Below are positions 54,959 to 64,000 of a stretch of DNA of 64,000 nucleotides, piece after piece. The notes under the pieces are model-generated. The model worked only from the letters and a program-made list of their open reading frames with translations. It was not told the origin of the DNA and did no database searches. The position numbers were made by a program, and so were the translations under genes. Position 1 is the stretch's first letter; every line of letters begins with the position of its first letter. The stretch is from Pantoea agglomerans NBRC 102470 (GTDB lineage Bacteria; Pseudomonadota; Gammaproteobacteria; Enterobacterales; Enterobacteriaceae), in assembly GCF_001598475.1 (NCBI RefSeq), contig NZ_BCZA01000001.1, positions 682,001-746,000 on the forward strand. Reading direction: 5' to 3'.

Positions 54959-56256
54959 GAAAGCTTTTTATTCAGTTTTATCTGCTGCTGTTTGTCTGCT
55001 TTCTGGTGATGGCGCTGCTGGTGGGGCTGGTCTACAAGTTCACCGCTGAACGCGCGGGCCGCCAGTCGATGAATGACCTGATGGCCAGTTCGCTCTACCT
55101 GATCCGCAGCGAACTGCGCGAGATCCCCCCGCGTGACTGGAATAAAACCATCAAGAGTCTCGATCTCGGCCTGTCGTTCGATCTGCACATCGAGCCGATG
55201 AACAAATATCAGCTTGATGAAGGCAACATGCGTCGGTTGCGCGCCGGAGAGATCGTGGCGCTCGACGATCAATACACCTTTTTGCAGCACATTCCGCGCA
55301 GCCACTACGTGTTGTCAGTCGGGCCGATTCCCTATCTCTTCTATCTGCATCAGATGCGACTGCTGGATATTGCCCTGCTGATCTTTATAGGTATGTCACT
55401 GGCGCTGCCGGTATTTATCTGGCTGCGCCCCCACTGGCAGGAGATGCAGCGACTGGAAAAAGCGGCACAGCGCTTTGGCCGTGGCGAGCTGGACGTGCGC
55501 ACCCATTTCGACAGCACCTCCAGCCTGTTCCGGCTCGGCATCGCCTTTAACCAGATGGCTGAGAACATCAATACGCTGGTTGCCAGTAAGAAGCAGCTAA
55601 TAGACGGTATTGCGCATGAGCTGCGCACACCGCTGGTGCGCCTGCGTTACCGGCTGGAGATGAGCGACAACCTCACGGATGGCGAACGGGTGGCGCTGAA
55701 TCGCGACATCGGCCAGCTCGAAAGCCTGATTGAGGAGCTCCTGACCTATGCACGTCTTGACCGGCCGCGCGTCGATCTCAATCTGAAAACACTGGATTTG
55801 GCCAACTGGCTGCGCGAGCGGCTTGACGATTTCCGCACCATTAATCCCGACGTGCGGCTCGACCTTGAGCTGCCGCAGCGTGAAAACATCGGCATTTCTG
55901 ATACCCGCCTGATGGAGCGGGTACTGGATAACCTGGTGAACAATGCGCTGCGTTATGCGCAACAGCGGCTGCGCGTCAGTTTGTGGTTCGACGGTCCGAT
56001 AGGGTGTCTGCAGGTGGAAGATGACGGTCCCGGCATTCCGCCTGAAGAGCGTGAACGGGTTTTCGAACCCTTTGTCCGGCTGGACCCCAGCCGCGATCGC
56101 GCTACAGGCGGCTGCGGACTGGGACTTGCGATTGTGCACTCTATTGCCCAGGCGCTGAGCGGCAATGTGACGATTGAATCCAGTCCGCTGGGCGGCGCCA
56201 GCGTTCGCTTTTGCTGGCCGGTTGATCTAACCTTGCGGGAAATTCCGCTGCGTTAA
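54955..56256 (+). CDS. rstB: Sensor histidine kinase RstB
   Basis: A 433-residue membrane sensor kinase: TM1 at about residues 4-26, a periplasmic domain of about 110 residues, TM2 at about 137-158, HAMP, then the H-box IAHELRTPLVRLRYRLE with phosphoacceptor His221, and the catalytic domain with the N-box DNLVNNALRYA and G-boxes EDDGPGIPPEER and GCGLGLAIV. It phosphorylates RstA. The signal is not firmly known. The ATGA overlap with rstA shows translational coupling. Confidence 0.95.
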   Translation: MRKLFIQFYLLLFVCFLVMALLVGLVYKFTAERAGRQSMNDLMASSLYLIRSELREIPPRDWNKTIKSLDLGLSFDLHIEPMNKYQLDEGNMRRLRAGEIVALDDQYTFLQHIPRSHYVLSVGPIPYLFYLHQMRLLDIALLIFIGMSLALPVFIWLRPHWQEMQRLEKAAQRFGRGELDVRTHFDSTSSLFRLGIAFNQMAENINTLVASKKQLIDGIAHELRTPLVRLRYRLEMSDNLTDGERVALNRDIGQLESLIEELLTYARLDRPRVDLNLKTLDLANWLRERLDDFRTINPDVRLDLELPQRENIGISDTRLMERVLDNLVNNALRYAQQRLRVSLWFDGPIGCLQVEDDGPGIPPEERERVFEPFVRLDPSRDRATGGCGLGLAIVHSIAQALSGNVTIESSPLGGASVRFCWPVDLTLREIPLR

Positions 56257-56275
56257 AAACCACAAGGAGTCTTAC

Positions 56276-57763
56276 GTGACCTCAGCGTATCAACAACTTA
56301 CCAAGACGTTCCAGCGCCTTTCCCGTTTCAGCCACGTCACGGCCATCGCCGGATGTGACATGCAAACCACCATGCCGCCGGGCGGCAGTCAGGCGCGTGG
56401 TGAAGCGCTGGCCGAAATGAGCGTGTTGCAGCACCAGATCCTCACTGCCCCTCAGGTTGGTGAGTGGCTCAGGGCCGCAGAGCAGCAGTCACTCAACGAT
56501 GTTGAGCGGGCCAATCTCAACGAGATGCAGCGCGCTTACCAGCAGGCCACCCTGCTGCCTGATGATTTTGTTGAAGCCAAATCAATCGCCGGTTCGGTAT
56601 GTGAACATGCATGGCGCACTCAGCGTCCCGCCAACGACTGGCAGGGCTTCGCCGCCAATCTTAAAGAGGTGGTGCGTCTGAGCCGCGAAGAGGCCCAGCG
56701 CCGCGCCGACGCCACTGGCTGCTCGCGTTACGATGCGCTGCTGGATCTTTATGAACCGGGGATGACCCGCGCCCGGCTGGATGAAACCTTTGGCGAACTG
56801 AAAACCTGGCTGCCCGATCTGTTACAGCAGGTCGTGGAAAAACAGGCGCAGCAAACTGTTGTCACGCCGCAGGGGCCGTTCGCCCTGCCTGCTCAGCGTC
56901 AGCTCGGCCTGAGCATCATGGAAACGCTGGGTTTCGACTTCAACCATGGCCGTCTGGATATCAGTGCGCATCCCTTCTGCGGTGGCGTGCCGGAAGATGT
57001 GCGCATTACCACCCGTTACAACGAGAATGAGTTTCTCAGTGCCCTGATGGGCGTGATCCACGAAACCGGCCACGCCCGCTATGAGCAAAATCTGCCGCAG
57101 CAGTGGCGCGGCCAGCCGGTGGCGCTGGCGCGCTCCACCGCTATCCACGAATCACAAAGCCTGTTTATGGAGATGCAGCTCGGTCGCAGCCGCGAATTCC
57201 TGCAGCGCATTCTGCCGCAGGTGATCGCCACCTTTGGCGATCAGCCTGCCCTGCAGGCGGATAATTTTGTGCGCCTGACCCAGCAGGTTAAGCCTGGCCT
57301 GATCCGGGTTGATGCCGATGAGCTCAGCTATCCGGCGCATGTCATTCTGCGTTATGAAATCGAACAGGCGCTGATTGAAGGCGAGATTGAGGTTGAGGAT
57401 ATTCCGGCGCTGTGGGATGAGAAAATGATGCAGTCGCTGGGTCTGGATACCCGGGGTAACTACCGCGATGGTTGTATGCAGGATATCCACTGGACCGACG
57501 GCGCTTTTGGCTACTTCCCGACCTATACGCTGGGCGCGATGTACGCCGCACAGCTGTTCCGCTCGGTACATCTTGCGATTCCTCAGCTCAGCGAGCTGAT
57601 TCAGCACGGTGAGCTGCAGCCGGTATTCGACTGGCTGCAACAGAACATCTGGCAGCACGGCAGCCGTTTCTCCACCGACCAGCTGCTGATCAACGCCACC
57701 GGCGAAGCGCTGAATCCGGCTTTCTTCCGCCAGCACCTTGAACAACGTTACCTGAAAAGCTAA
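56276..57763 (+). CDS. M32-family metallocarboxypeptidase (Taq type)
   Basis: A 495-residue zinc carboxypeptidase that removes C-terminal residues from peptides. The active site HETGH is at residues 262-266 (ALMGVIHETGHARYEQ), with a downstream Glu in AIHESQSLFMEMQLG. The rest is nearly all helical. Conserved end motifs are DIHWTDGAFGYFPTYTLGAMYAAQLF and RYEIEQALIEGE. The start is GTG 56276 with AAGGAG 9 bp upstream. It follows rstB by 19 bp and may be co-transcribed with rstAB; E. coli has no M32 gene at this site. Confidence 0.9.
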   Translation: MTSAYQQLTKTFQRLSRFSHVTAIAGCDMQTTMPPGGSQARGEALAEMSVLQHQILTAPQVGEWLRAAEQQSLNDVERANLNEMQRAYQQATLLPDDFVEAKSIAGSVCEHAWRTQRPANDWQGFAANLKEVVRLSREEAQRRADATGCSRYDALLDLYEPGMTRARLDETFGELKTWLPDLLQQVVEKQAQQTVVTPQGPFALPAQRQLGLSIMETLGFDFNHGRLDISAHPFCGGVPEDVRITTRYNENEFLSALMGVIHETGHARYEQNLPQQWRGQPVALARSTAIHESQSLFMEMQLGRSREFLQRILPQVIATFGDQPALQADNFVRLTQQVKPGLIRVDADELSYPAHVILRYEIEQALIEGEIEVEDIPALWDEKMMQSLGLDTRGNYRDGCMQDIHWTDGAFGYFPTYTLGAMYAAQLFRSVHLAIPQLSELIQHGELQPVFDWLQQNIWQHGSRFSTDQLLINATGEALNPAFFRQHLEQRYLKS

Positions 57764-57769
57764 GCTCTC

Positions 57770-57792
57770 GGGCGGTCAGCTGACCGCCCTTT
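57770..57792 (+). terminator. Terminator of the rstAB-M32 transcript
   Basis: GGGCGGTCAGCTGACCGCCC is a perfect 20-bp palindrome followed by TTT. It separates the peptidase gene from the asr promoter. Confidence 0.8.
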
Positions 57793-57802
57793 CCCGCCTT
57801 TG

Positions 57803-57816
57803 TACAATCGGTTACA
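57803..57816 (+). promoter_or_regulatory. RstA box of the asr promoter
   Basis: TACAATCGGTTACA matches the RstA box TACATNTNGTTACA at 10 of 12 defined positions. It lies about 43 bp upstream of a TATAGT -10-like element (57859-57864) and 107 bp before the asr start. RstA control of asr is established in E. coli. Confidence 0.75.
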
Positions 57817-57922
57817 CGCCGATACCAAACACCCACGGACACCGTTCATTGATATCCCTATAGTCTCTTCACCGGCCCCGCAGTGGGCTACACATGAAAA
57901 AATAGTCTTCGAGGGATTTGCA

Positions 57923-58450
57923 ATGAAAAAATTATTTGCACTGGTTGTCGCCGCTGCTATGGGTATGTCTTCTGTTGCTTTCGCTGCTGACACCACAGCT
58001 GCTCCAGCTGCTGCGCCAGCCGCAACAACCACTACTACCGCTGCAGCACCGGCTAAAACCGTTCACAAAACTGCGCACAAGAAACACCATAAAGCGGCTC
58101 AGAAAGCGCAGGCTGCTAAGAAACACCACAAAAAAGCTGTGAAAAAAGATGCCGCGCAGAAAGCGCAGGCGGCTAAAAAAGTTCACCACAAAAAAGTAGC
58201 TAAACCTGCTGCACAGAAAGCCCAGGCCGCTAAAAAAGTTCACCACAAAAAAGTCACTAAACCAGCTGCTCAGAAAGCCCAGGCCGCTAAAAAAGTTCAC
58301 CACAAAAAAGCCACTCAGCCAGCCGCTCAGAAAGCCCAGGCTGCTAAAAAAGTTCACCACAAAAAAGTAGCTAAACCAGCTGCACAGAAAGCGCAGGCTG
58401 CTAAAAAAGTTCACCACAAAAAAGTTGTGAAACCAGCAGCTAAAAACTAA
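57923..58450 (+). CDS. asr: Acid shock protein Asr
   Basis: A 175-residue secreted basic protein. The signal peptide [20 protein letters not shown] (cleavage expected after AFA) is followed by an Ala/Thr/Pro-rich spacer and then Lys/Ala/His repeats, typical of Asr, which is strongly induced by low pH and protects periplasmic proteins. It is much longer than E. coli Asr (about 102 residues) because of six 19-residue repeats. The ATG at 57923 has GAGGGA upstream; a longer in-frame reading from 57800 crosses the promoter and is rejected. Confidence 0.93.
   Translation: MKKLFALVVAAAMGMSSVAFAADTTAAPAAAPAATTTTTAAAPAKTVHKTAHKKHHKAAQKAQAAKKHHKKAVKKDAAQKAQAAKKVHHKKVAKPAAQKAQAAKKVHHKKVTKPAAQKAQAAKKVHHKKATQPAAQKAQAAKKVHHKKVAKPAAQKAQAAKKVHHKKVVKPAAKN
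58103..58444 (+). repeat. Six 57-bp tandem repeats inside asr
   Basis: Units start at 58103, 58160, 58217, 58274, 58331 and 58388. The consensus residues are [19 protein letters not shown]; the first unit is divergent, while units 2-6 differ at few bases. The near identity at DNA level suggests recent expansion by slippage or recombination, and copy number probably varies between strains. Confidence 0.92.
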
Positions 58451-58488
58451 GGTCGCCTTCAGCGCACGGCCACGAGATGATGATTAAA

Positions 58489-58511
58489 AACACCCGGTTC
58501 TGCCGGGTGTT
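58489..58511 (+). terminator. asr terminator
   Basis: AACACCCGG and CCGGGTGTT pair around TTCTG and are followed by TCTTT. An A-run precedes the stem. Confidence 0.8.
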
Positions 58512-58531
58512 TCTTTACTGGAGTGGATGAT

Positions 58532-58612
58532 ATGGTGCGTCGCTATCGCTTCGAAATTATTCTGCTGGTGATGATCCTGTGTGGCATTGTTGCAGCAAGC
58601 TTTTTTGTTTAA
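58532..58612 (+). CDS. ydgU: YdgU, small single-helix membrane protein
   Basis: A 26-residue peptide, MVRRYRFEIILLVMILCGIV then AASFFV. It has a basic head and one hydrophobic helix. It sits between asr and ydgD exactly where E. coli encodes YdgU (about 27 residues, also with a RYRFE head and a hydrophobic run). GGAGTGGATG lies just upstream. In E. coli ydgU is reported as acid-shock induced with asr, so it may be read through from asr. Its function is unknown. Confidence 0.82.
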   Translation: MVRRYRFEIILLVMILCGIVAASFFV

Positions 58613-58727
58613 CCGCTGTAGCGTACTGATTAACCAATAAAACTCCCTTTTTCAACGCTCACCGACTATAGTTACCGTACTTACGTAATAACAATAACGT
58701 TAATTTTTTCTCGCCATTGAGATTTCT

Positions 58728-59537
58728 ATGCGCCTGGCTACCCTGTTAATGGTTGGACTCCTCAGCTTTGCCACCACGGTTCATGCCGATGATGACGATG
58801 ACTCGCCTACTCCTGCTGAAATTAAGATGCTGTTTTTCGGTAAGGATCATCGCCAGGCAATCACCGATATTACCGCTGCCCCCTGGGATGCCATTGGTCA
58901 GCTGGAAACCGAAAGCGGCAACCTCTGTACTGCCACGCTCATCTCTCCGCATCTGGCGCTGACCGCCGGACACTGCCTGCTTGCCCCTCCGGGTAATTTC
59001 GATAAGCCGGTTGCGCTACGATTTATGGCCAGCGATAAAGGCTGGCGCTACGAGCTTCATGATATTGATGCGCGGGTTGAACCCTCGCTGGCGTCAAAGT
59101 TAAAAGCGGACGGTGAAGGCTGGATCGTGCCGAGCAGTGCAGCACCCTATGACTACGGCATCGTGATTTTACGCAATCCGCCCTCAGCGATTACGCCTAT
59201 TCCGCTGTTCGATGGCTCACGCAGCGATCTCACTGCGGCGCTGAAGCTGACCGGACGCAAAGTGACGCAGGCGGGCTATCCGGCTGATCATCTGGACACG
59301 CTTTACTCTCACAGCGATTGCCTGATCACCGGCTGGGCGCAGCGCGCCGTGTTGTCGCATCAGTGTGACACCCTGCCGGGTGACAGTGGTTCGCCACTGC
59401 TGCTCAACAGCGATAAAGGCTGGCAGTTAATCGCGGTACAAAGCTCAGCACCGGCAGCGAAAGATCGCTACCTGGCTGATAACCGTGCGATTTCGGTCAC
59501 CTCGTTTAAAGATAAGCTGGAATCCCTGGCGCAGTAG
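58728..59537 (+). CDS. ydgD: Trypsin-like serine protease YdgD
   Basis: A 269-residue exported protease of the S1 fold. The signal peptide is residues 1-20 (cleaved after VHA), then an acidic stretch DDDDD. The catalytic triad is His82 in LTAGHCLL, Asp in [10 protein letters not shown], and Ser in [13 protein letters not shown]; the Cys pairs around the His and Ser are kept. It should act in the periplasm. The target is unknown. It follows asr and ydgU as in E. coli. Confidence 0.9.
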   Translation: MRLATLLMVGLLSFATTVHADDDDDSPTPAEIKMLFFGKDHRQAITDITAAPWDAIGQLETESGNLCTATLISPHLALTAGHCLLAPPGNFDKPVALRFMASDKGWRYELHDIDARVEPSLASKLKADGEGWIVPSSAAPYDYGIVILRNPPSAITPIPLFDGSRSDLTAALKLTGRKVTQAGYPADHLDTLYSHSDCLITGWAQRAVLSHQCDTLPGDSGSPLLLNSDKGWQLIAVQSSAPAAKDRYLADNRAISVTSFKDKLESLAQ

Positions 59538-59560
59538 CCCGCACTCTTACCCTCATTATC

Positions 59561-59588
59561 GGATGCGCGCCGGTTACGGCGCGCATCC
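59561..59588. terminator. Bidirectional hairpin between ydgD and hrpA
   Basis: GGATGCGCGCC and GGCGCGCATCC form a perfect 11-bp stem with loop GGTTAC between converging genes. It lies 6 bp beyond the hrpA stop. Confidence 0.75.
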
Positions 59589-59594
59589 CTGCGT

Positions 59595-62500
59595 TTAACC
59601 CGCTATCTGCTCCATCATCTGCAGAATACGCTTATCTGAGATGGGATAAGGCGTACCCAGCTGCTGAGCAAAATAACTGATTCGCAGCTCTTCGATCATC
59701 CAGCGGATGCTCTGCACCTCTTCATCATCCTGACGCTGCGGCGGCAACTTGTTGCGCCACGCCTGATAAGCCTGTTCCACTGCCTGTACTTTTAACATCC
59801 GCGCACGATCGCTGTGCGGATCGGCAGGCAGTTTTTCCAGTCGGCGCTCAATCCCATGCAGATAACGCAGCGTATCGGCCAGTCGCTGCCAGCCGTTGCC
59901 GGTGACAAAGCCGCGATAAACCAGACCACTTAACTGCGCTTTGATGTCAGATAACGCCAGCGCCATGGTCATATCGACCCGGCCCTTCAGACGCTTATTG
60001 ATGTTGAAGACTGCCGTCAGGATCTGCTCGACCTGCTTCGCGATGGTCACCACGGTTTCATTGAGTTCGCCGCGCACTTTGTCACGCAACTGCTCAAAAG
60101 AGGTTTGATCCCAGGCCGGTCCGCCCGCTTCCCCCATCAGCTTGTCGATGCCACAGGCGATGCAGTCATCAATCAGCTCCAGCACTTTGCCATAAGGATT
60201 AAAGTAGAGTCCGAGCTTGGCTTTGTTCGGCAGCTTCTCGTGCAGATATTTAACCGGTGACGGCACATTCAGCAGCAGCAGGCGACGCTGACCGCGCCAC
60301 ATCATTTTTTGCTGCTCCTGCTCGCTGTCAAACAGACGAATGGCGACGCTCTCTTTTTCGTCGACCAGCGCAGGCCAGGCTTTAACCTGGTAGCTGCCGC
60401 GCTTCTGTTCATAACTGCGTGGCAGATCGCCAAAACTCCAGATATGCAGCCCGCTCTGCTCCAGCCCGTCATCCGCCACTTTCGACAGCGTTTCCTGCAC
60501 TTTGTCTTTCAGCTGTGCCTTAAGCGCCGTAAGATCTTTACCTTCCAGCAGTTTACGGTTGTGCTCGTCGACTACCCGGAACGTCATTTTCAGATGATCG
60601 GGCACCTGTTCCCACTGCCAGTTTTCCCGCTCCAGCGTGACGCCGGTCATGCGGCGAAATTCCCGCGCCAGCGCATCAGGCAGCGGCATCTCCATCGCTT
60701 TCACTCTTCCTAAGAACGCCTCGGCGTAGTTAGGCGCAGGCACCAGGTTACGGCGCAGCGGCTTGGGCAGCGACTTAATCAGTGCGATGATCAGTTCACG
60801 GCGCACACCGGGGATCTGCCACTCAAAACCGCTATCCTCTACCTGGTTCAGCAGCGGCAGCGGAATATGTACCGTCACGCCATCCGCATCTGCGCCCGGC
60901 TCAAACTGATAACTCAGCTTCAGTTTGAGGTTGCCCTGATGCCAGAAGTTGGGGTAGTCGAGCTGACTGACTTTATCCGCACCCTCTTTGATCAGCATCT
61001 GCTTGTCGAAATTCAGCAGTTCTGCGTTTTCGCGACTGGCCAGTTTCCACCAGCTGTCGAAATGCTTCGCCGAGACCACCTCTTTGCCAATGCGCTGGTC
61101 ATAAAAAGCAAACAGCGTTTCGTCATCGACCAGAATGTCGCGACGACGGGATTTGTGTTCCAGATCTTCCACTTCGCTGCGCAGCTTCTGGTTTGCACGG
61201 AAGAAGGCGTGTCGGGTCTGCCAGTCGCCCTCCACCAGCGCGTGACGAATAAACAGTTCACGGCTCAGGGTGGGATCGATGCTGCCATAGTTAACTTTAC
61301 GGGCGGCGACAATCGGCAGGCCATAGAGCGTGACTTTTTCGCTGGCCATCACCGCGCCCTGCGATTTCTCCCAGTGCGGTTCACTGTAGCTGCGCTTGAT
61401 CAGATGCTGTGCCAGCGGCTCAATCCACTCCGGTTCAATACGGCCTGCCGTGCGGCCCCACAGGCGGCTGGTCTCGACCAGTTCCGCCACCATGGTCCAC
61501 TTCGGCGGCTTTTTAAACAGCCCGGATCCAGGGAAGATCGCGAAGCGGGTATTGCGCGCGCCGGTATACTCCTGCTTATCGGTGTCTTTCTGCCCGATAT
61601 GCGACAGCAGACCACTTAACAGCGCGCAGTGGACGGGCTGCAGCTCAGCCGGTTCACTGTTAACCGGAATGCCGAGTTCACGCACCACCTGCCGCAGCTG
61701 GGTGTAGATATCCTGCCATTCCCGCACGCGCAGATAGTTAAGGAAATCGCTTTTGCACTGGCGGCGGAAAACATTCCCGGACAGCGCTTTCTGCTGCTCC
61801 GCCAGATAGTTCCAGAGGTTCACATAGGCGAGGAAGTCGGAGTCTTTGTCGGCAAAGCGCCGGTGCTTTTCATCGGACGCCTGTTTTTTATCTGCCGGAC
61901 GCTCACGCGGGTCCTGAATCGACAGGCCAGCGGTGATAATCATCACTTCACGCACGCAGCCAAATTTCTGCGCTTCCAGCACCATCCGCGCCAGGCGGGG
62001 ATCCACCGGCAACTGCGCCAGCTGACGCCCGGAACCGGTGAGCTTATAGTGACCGGTCTCTTCGTTCAGGGTCAGCGCGCCCAGCTCTTCCAGCAGGCGG
62101 ACGCCATCCTGGATATTGCGCTTATCGGGCGCTTCCACAAACGGGAAGGCAGCGATATCGCCGAGGCCCAGCGAGGTCATCTGCAGGATCACTGACGCCA
62201 GGTTGGTGCGCAGGATTTCAGGATCGGTAAAGGCCGGACGACTCAGGAAGTCATCTTCCGCGTAGAGACGGATACAAATACCGTCTGAAACGCGGCCGCA
62301 ACGCCCTTTACGCTGGTTGGCAGACGCCTGTGATATCGGTTCAATCGGCAGGCGCTGCACTTTGGTGCGGAAACTGTAACGACTGATACGCGCCGTACCG
62401 GGATCGATCACATATTTAATCCCTGGCACCGTCAGTGAGGTTTCCGCGACGTTGGTCGCCAGCACGATACGACGGCCACTGTGCGACTGAAACACCCGGT

Positions 62501-63497
62501 TCTGTTCGGCGTTCGACAGCCGTGCATAGAGCGGCAGCACTTCGGTGTGCGGCAGATCGCGTTTGTTCAGCGCGTCGGCGGTATCACGTATTTCACGCTC
62601 ACCACTCATGAAGATCAGGATATCGCCCCGACTTTCGCGGCCCAGCTCATCTACGGCATCAAAAATCGCCTGCAGCTGGTCACGATCGCCATCATCCGCC
62701 TCTTCGATCACCGGCCGATAGCGCACTTCAACCGGATAGGTCCGGCCTGAGACTTCAATCACCGGCGCATTATTGAAATGACGCGAGAAACGCTGTGGAT
62801 CGATGGTGGCGGAAGTGATAATCACTTTCAGATCGGGCCGACGCGGCAACAGCTCTCGCAGATAACCGAGCAGGAAATCGATATTCAGGCTGCGTTCGTG
62901 CGCTTCATCAATAATGATGGTGTCATATTGCATCAGCAGACGATCCTGCTGGATCTCTGCCAGCAGAATCCCGTCGGTCATCAGTTTAATCTGCGTCAGG
63001 TCGCTGACCTGGTCGTTAAACCGCACTTTATAGCCGACGCAGCCGCCCAGCGAAGTGCTGAGCTCATCGGCAATGCGGTTCGCCACGGTACGCGCGGCCA
63101 GACGGCGCGGCTGCGTATGACCAATCAGACCCGTCACACCACGTCCCAGCGCCAGACAGATTTTCGGCAGCTGCGTGGTTTTGCCCGAGCCGGTTTCACC
63201 GGCGACAATCACTACCTGGTGATCGCGAATCGCCTCAGCAATATCCTGCTGCTTCTGACTGACCGGCAGATTGTCCGGGAAGGTAATGGCTGGCGTGGCC
63301 GCACGGCGCTGGGCCACGCGCTGTTCGGCTGCAATAAAGTCCTGCTCAAGCTCGCTGGCAATGCCCTGCTGTGCCTCGGGATTTTTAGCTTTTCTGGCAC
63401 CCTGTAAACGGCGCTGTAACCGCTGGCGATCGCGCAGCATTACACCGTCGAGGCGTGACCAGAGCGCTGCCAGTGGGGAAGTATCGGGAGATGACAT
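59595..63497 (-). CDS. hrpA: ATP-dependent RNA helicase HrpA
   Basis: A 1300-residue DEAH-box helicase, the usual length for HrpA. Walker A GETGSGKTT is at residues 100-108, the DEAH box at 197-200 (IIIDEAHERS), motif III is TSATI, and the RecA2 motifs (VAETSLTVPGIKYVID, QRKGRCGRV) follow. The C-terminal half is the HA2, OB and DUF3418 region. HrpA resolves stalled ribosomes on mRNA and acts in fimbrial mRNA processing. It is divergent from azoR, the E. coli arrangement. Confidence 0.96.
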   Translation of the reverse strand: MSSPDTSPLAALWSRLDGVMLRDRQRLQRRLQGARKAKNPEAQQGIASELEQDFIAAEQRVAQRRAATPAITFPDNLPVSQKQQDIAEAIRDHQVVIVAGETGSGKTTQLPKICLALGRGVTGLIGHTQPRRLAARTVANRIADELSTSLGGCVGYKVRFNDQVSDLTQIKLMTDGILLAEIQQDRLLMQYDTIIIDEAHERSLNIDFLLGYLRELLPRRPDLKVIITSATIDPQRFSRHFNNAPVIEVSGRTYPVEVRYRPVIEEADDGDRDQLQAIFDAVDELGRESRGDILIFMSGEREIRDTADALNKRDLPHTEVLPLYARLSNAEQNRVFQSHSGRRIVLATNVAETSLTVPGIKYVIDPGTARISRYSFRTKVQRLPIEPISQASANQRKGRCGRVSDGICIRLYAEDDFLSRPAFTDPEILRTNLASVILQMTSLGLGDIAAFPFVEAPDKRNIQDGVRLLEELGALTLNEETGHYKLTGSGRQLAQLPVDPRLARMVLEAQKFGCVREVMIITAGLSIQDPRERPADKKQASDEKHRRFADKDSDFLAYVNLWNYLAEQQKALSGNVFRRQCKSDFLNYLRVREWQDIYTQLRQVVRELGIPVNSEPAELQPVHCALLSGLLSHIGQKDTDKQEYTGARNTRFAIFPGSGLFKKPPKWTMVAELVETSRLWGRTAGRIEPEWIEPLAQHLIKRSYSEPHWEKSQGAVMASEKVTLYGLPIVAARKVNYGSIDPTLSRELFIRHALVEGDWQTRHAFFRANQKLRSEVEDLEHKSRRRDILVDDETLFAFYDQRIGKEVVSAKHFDSWWKLASRENAELLNFDKQMLIKEGADKVSQLDYPNFWHQGNLKLKLSYQFEPGADADGVTVHIPLPLLNQVEDSGFEWQIPGVRRELIIALIKSLPKPLRRNLVPAPNYAEAFLGRVKAMEMPLPDALAREFRRMTGVTLERENWQWEQVPDHLKMTFRVVDEHNRKLLEGKDLTALKAQLKDKVQETLSKVADDGLEQSGLHIWSFGDLPRSYEQKRGSYQVKAWPALVDEKESVAIRLFDSEQEQQKMMWRGQRRLLLLNVPSPVKYLHEKLPNKAKLGLYFNPYGKVLELIDDCIACGIDKLMGEAGGPAWDQTSFEQLRDKVRGELNETVVTIAKQVEQILTAVFNINKRLKGRVDMTMALALSDIKAQLSGLVYRGFVTGNGWQRLADTLRYLHGIERRLEKLPADPHSDRARMLKVQAVEQAYQAWRNKLPPQRQDDEEVQSIRWMIEELRISYFAQQLGTPYPISDKRILQMMEQIAG

Positions 63498-63719
63498 AAT
63501 AGTGACGTACCTTACTCAGACGGTGTCGCTGCCTGAAGCAGCGCCCTGCAAGCCGGGATAACCAGCTGATTCAATAAAAAATAATTGCGCGCATCATAGC
63601 ACATTCTGAACTGTTCCGGCGGCTGGCCCCGGTTACGCTTATTCAATAAATTCGAACATGGGTCTCGAAATATTGCGCTTTCACCGCGCCATCGATAACC
63701 GTAGAGTGTAAACCATTGA

Positions 63720-64000
<281 letters not shown>

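Noticed and set aside
58103..58444. The 57-bp direct repeats considered as a CRISPR array
   Set aside because: The units are contiguous, in frame and without unique spacers; they encode the Asr repeats.

Overview
The window is chromosomal DNA of an enterobacterium. Gene content, gene order and protein similarity to Escherichia coli point to the Erwiniaceae, most likely Pantoea; this is inferred, as no rRNA or other species marker is present. Coding density is high. I saw no tRNA, rRNA, prophage, insertion sequence, CRISPR array or plasmid function.

Layout. 1-0.5 kb: end of ynfB and a DUF1161 gene. 0.5-7.7 kb: a drug-type MFS exporter, a four-gene osmoprotectant ABC transporter (permease, binding protein, permease, ATPase) and a xanthine-type permease. 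7.9-12.3 kb: bioD2 (ynfK), mlc, ynfL and ynfM in the E. coli order. 12.4-16.3 kb: a small Cys-containing protein, cybB, sotB, two tandem DUF1471 proteins and a TetR regulator. 16.4-26.2 kb: L-rhamnose catabolism (rhaM, rhaDAB, rhaSR, rhaT) followed by aldA, which oxidises the lactaldehyde that the pathway produces; yoaK and ybiI lie between. 26.3-36.4 kb: peptide and amino-acid scavenging (an MFS transporter with an M20 peptidase under a divergent LysR gene, a DppA paralogue divergent from peptidase T, an orphan amino-acid binding protein, an aminotransferase with a divergent LysR gene). 36.3-44.2 kb: a chemoreceptor with a flagellar-type promoter, a carboxylesterase, hglS (ydcJ), and an aromatic-acid-type MFS transporter with a divergent PcaQ-like regulator. 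44.2-59.5 kb: conserved backbone (ydaL, fnr, uspE, pntAB, ydgH, arcD/ydgI, rstAB, an M32 carboxypeptidase, asr, ydgU, ydgD). 59.6-64 kb: hrpA and the start of azoR.

Regulation readable from the sequence: CRP-type sites before mlc and between rhaB and rhaS, an Mlc-like operator just before mlc, an FNR box before fnr, a sigma-28 promoter before the chemoreceptor, and an RstA box before asr a short way downstream of rstAB.

The least explained material is intergenic. A palindromic repeat of about 182-185 bp occurs three times (5906-6087, 22295-22445 truncated, 30101-30285), with a related 102-bp cruciform at 6156-6257. A separate, strongly structured 601-bp block with mutually complementary ends sits between uspE and pntB (46889-47489). 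All of them lie between converging genes. They may be mobile palindromic elements, bidirectional terminators or structured RNAs; the sequence alone cannot decide.
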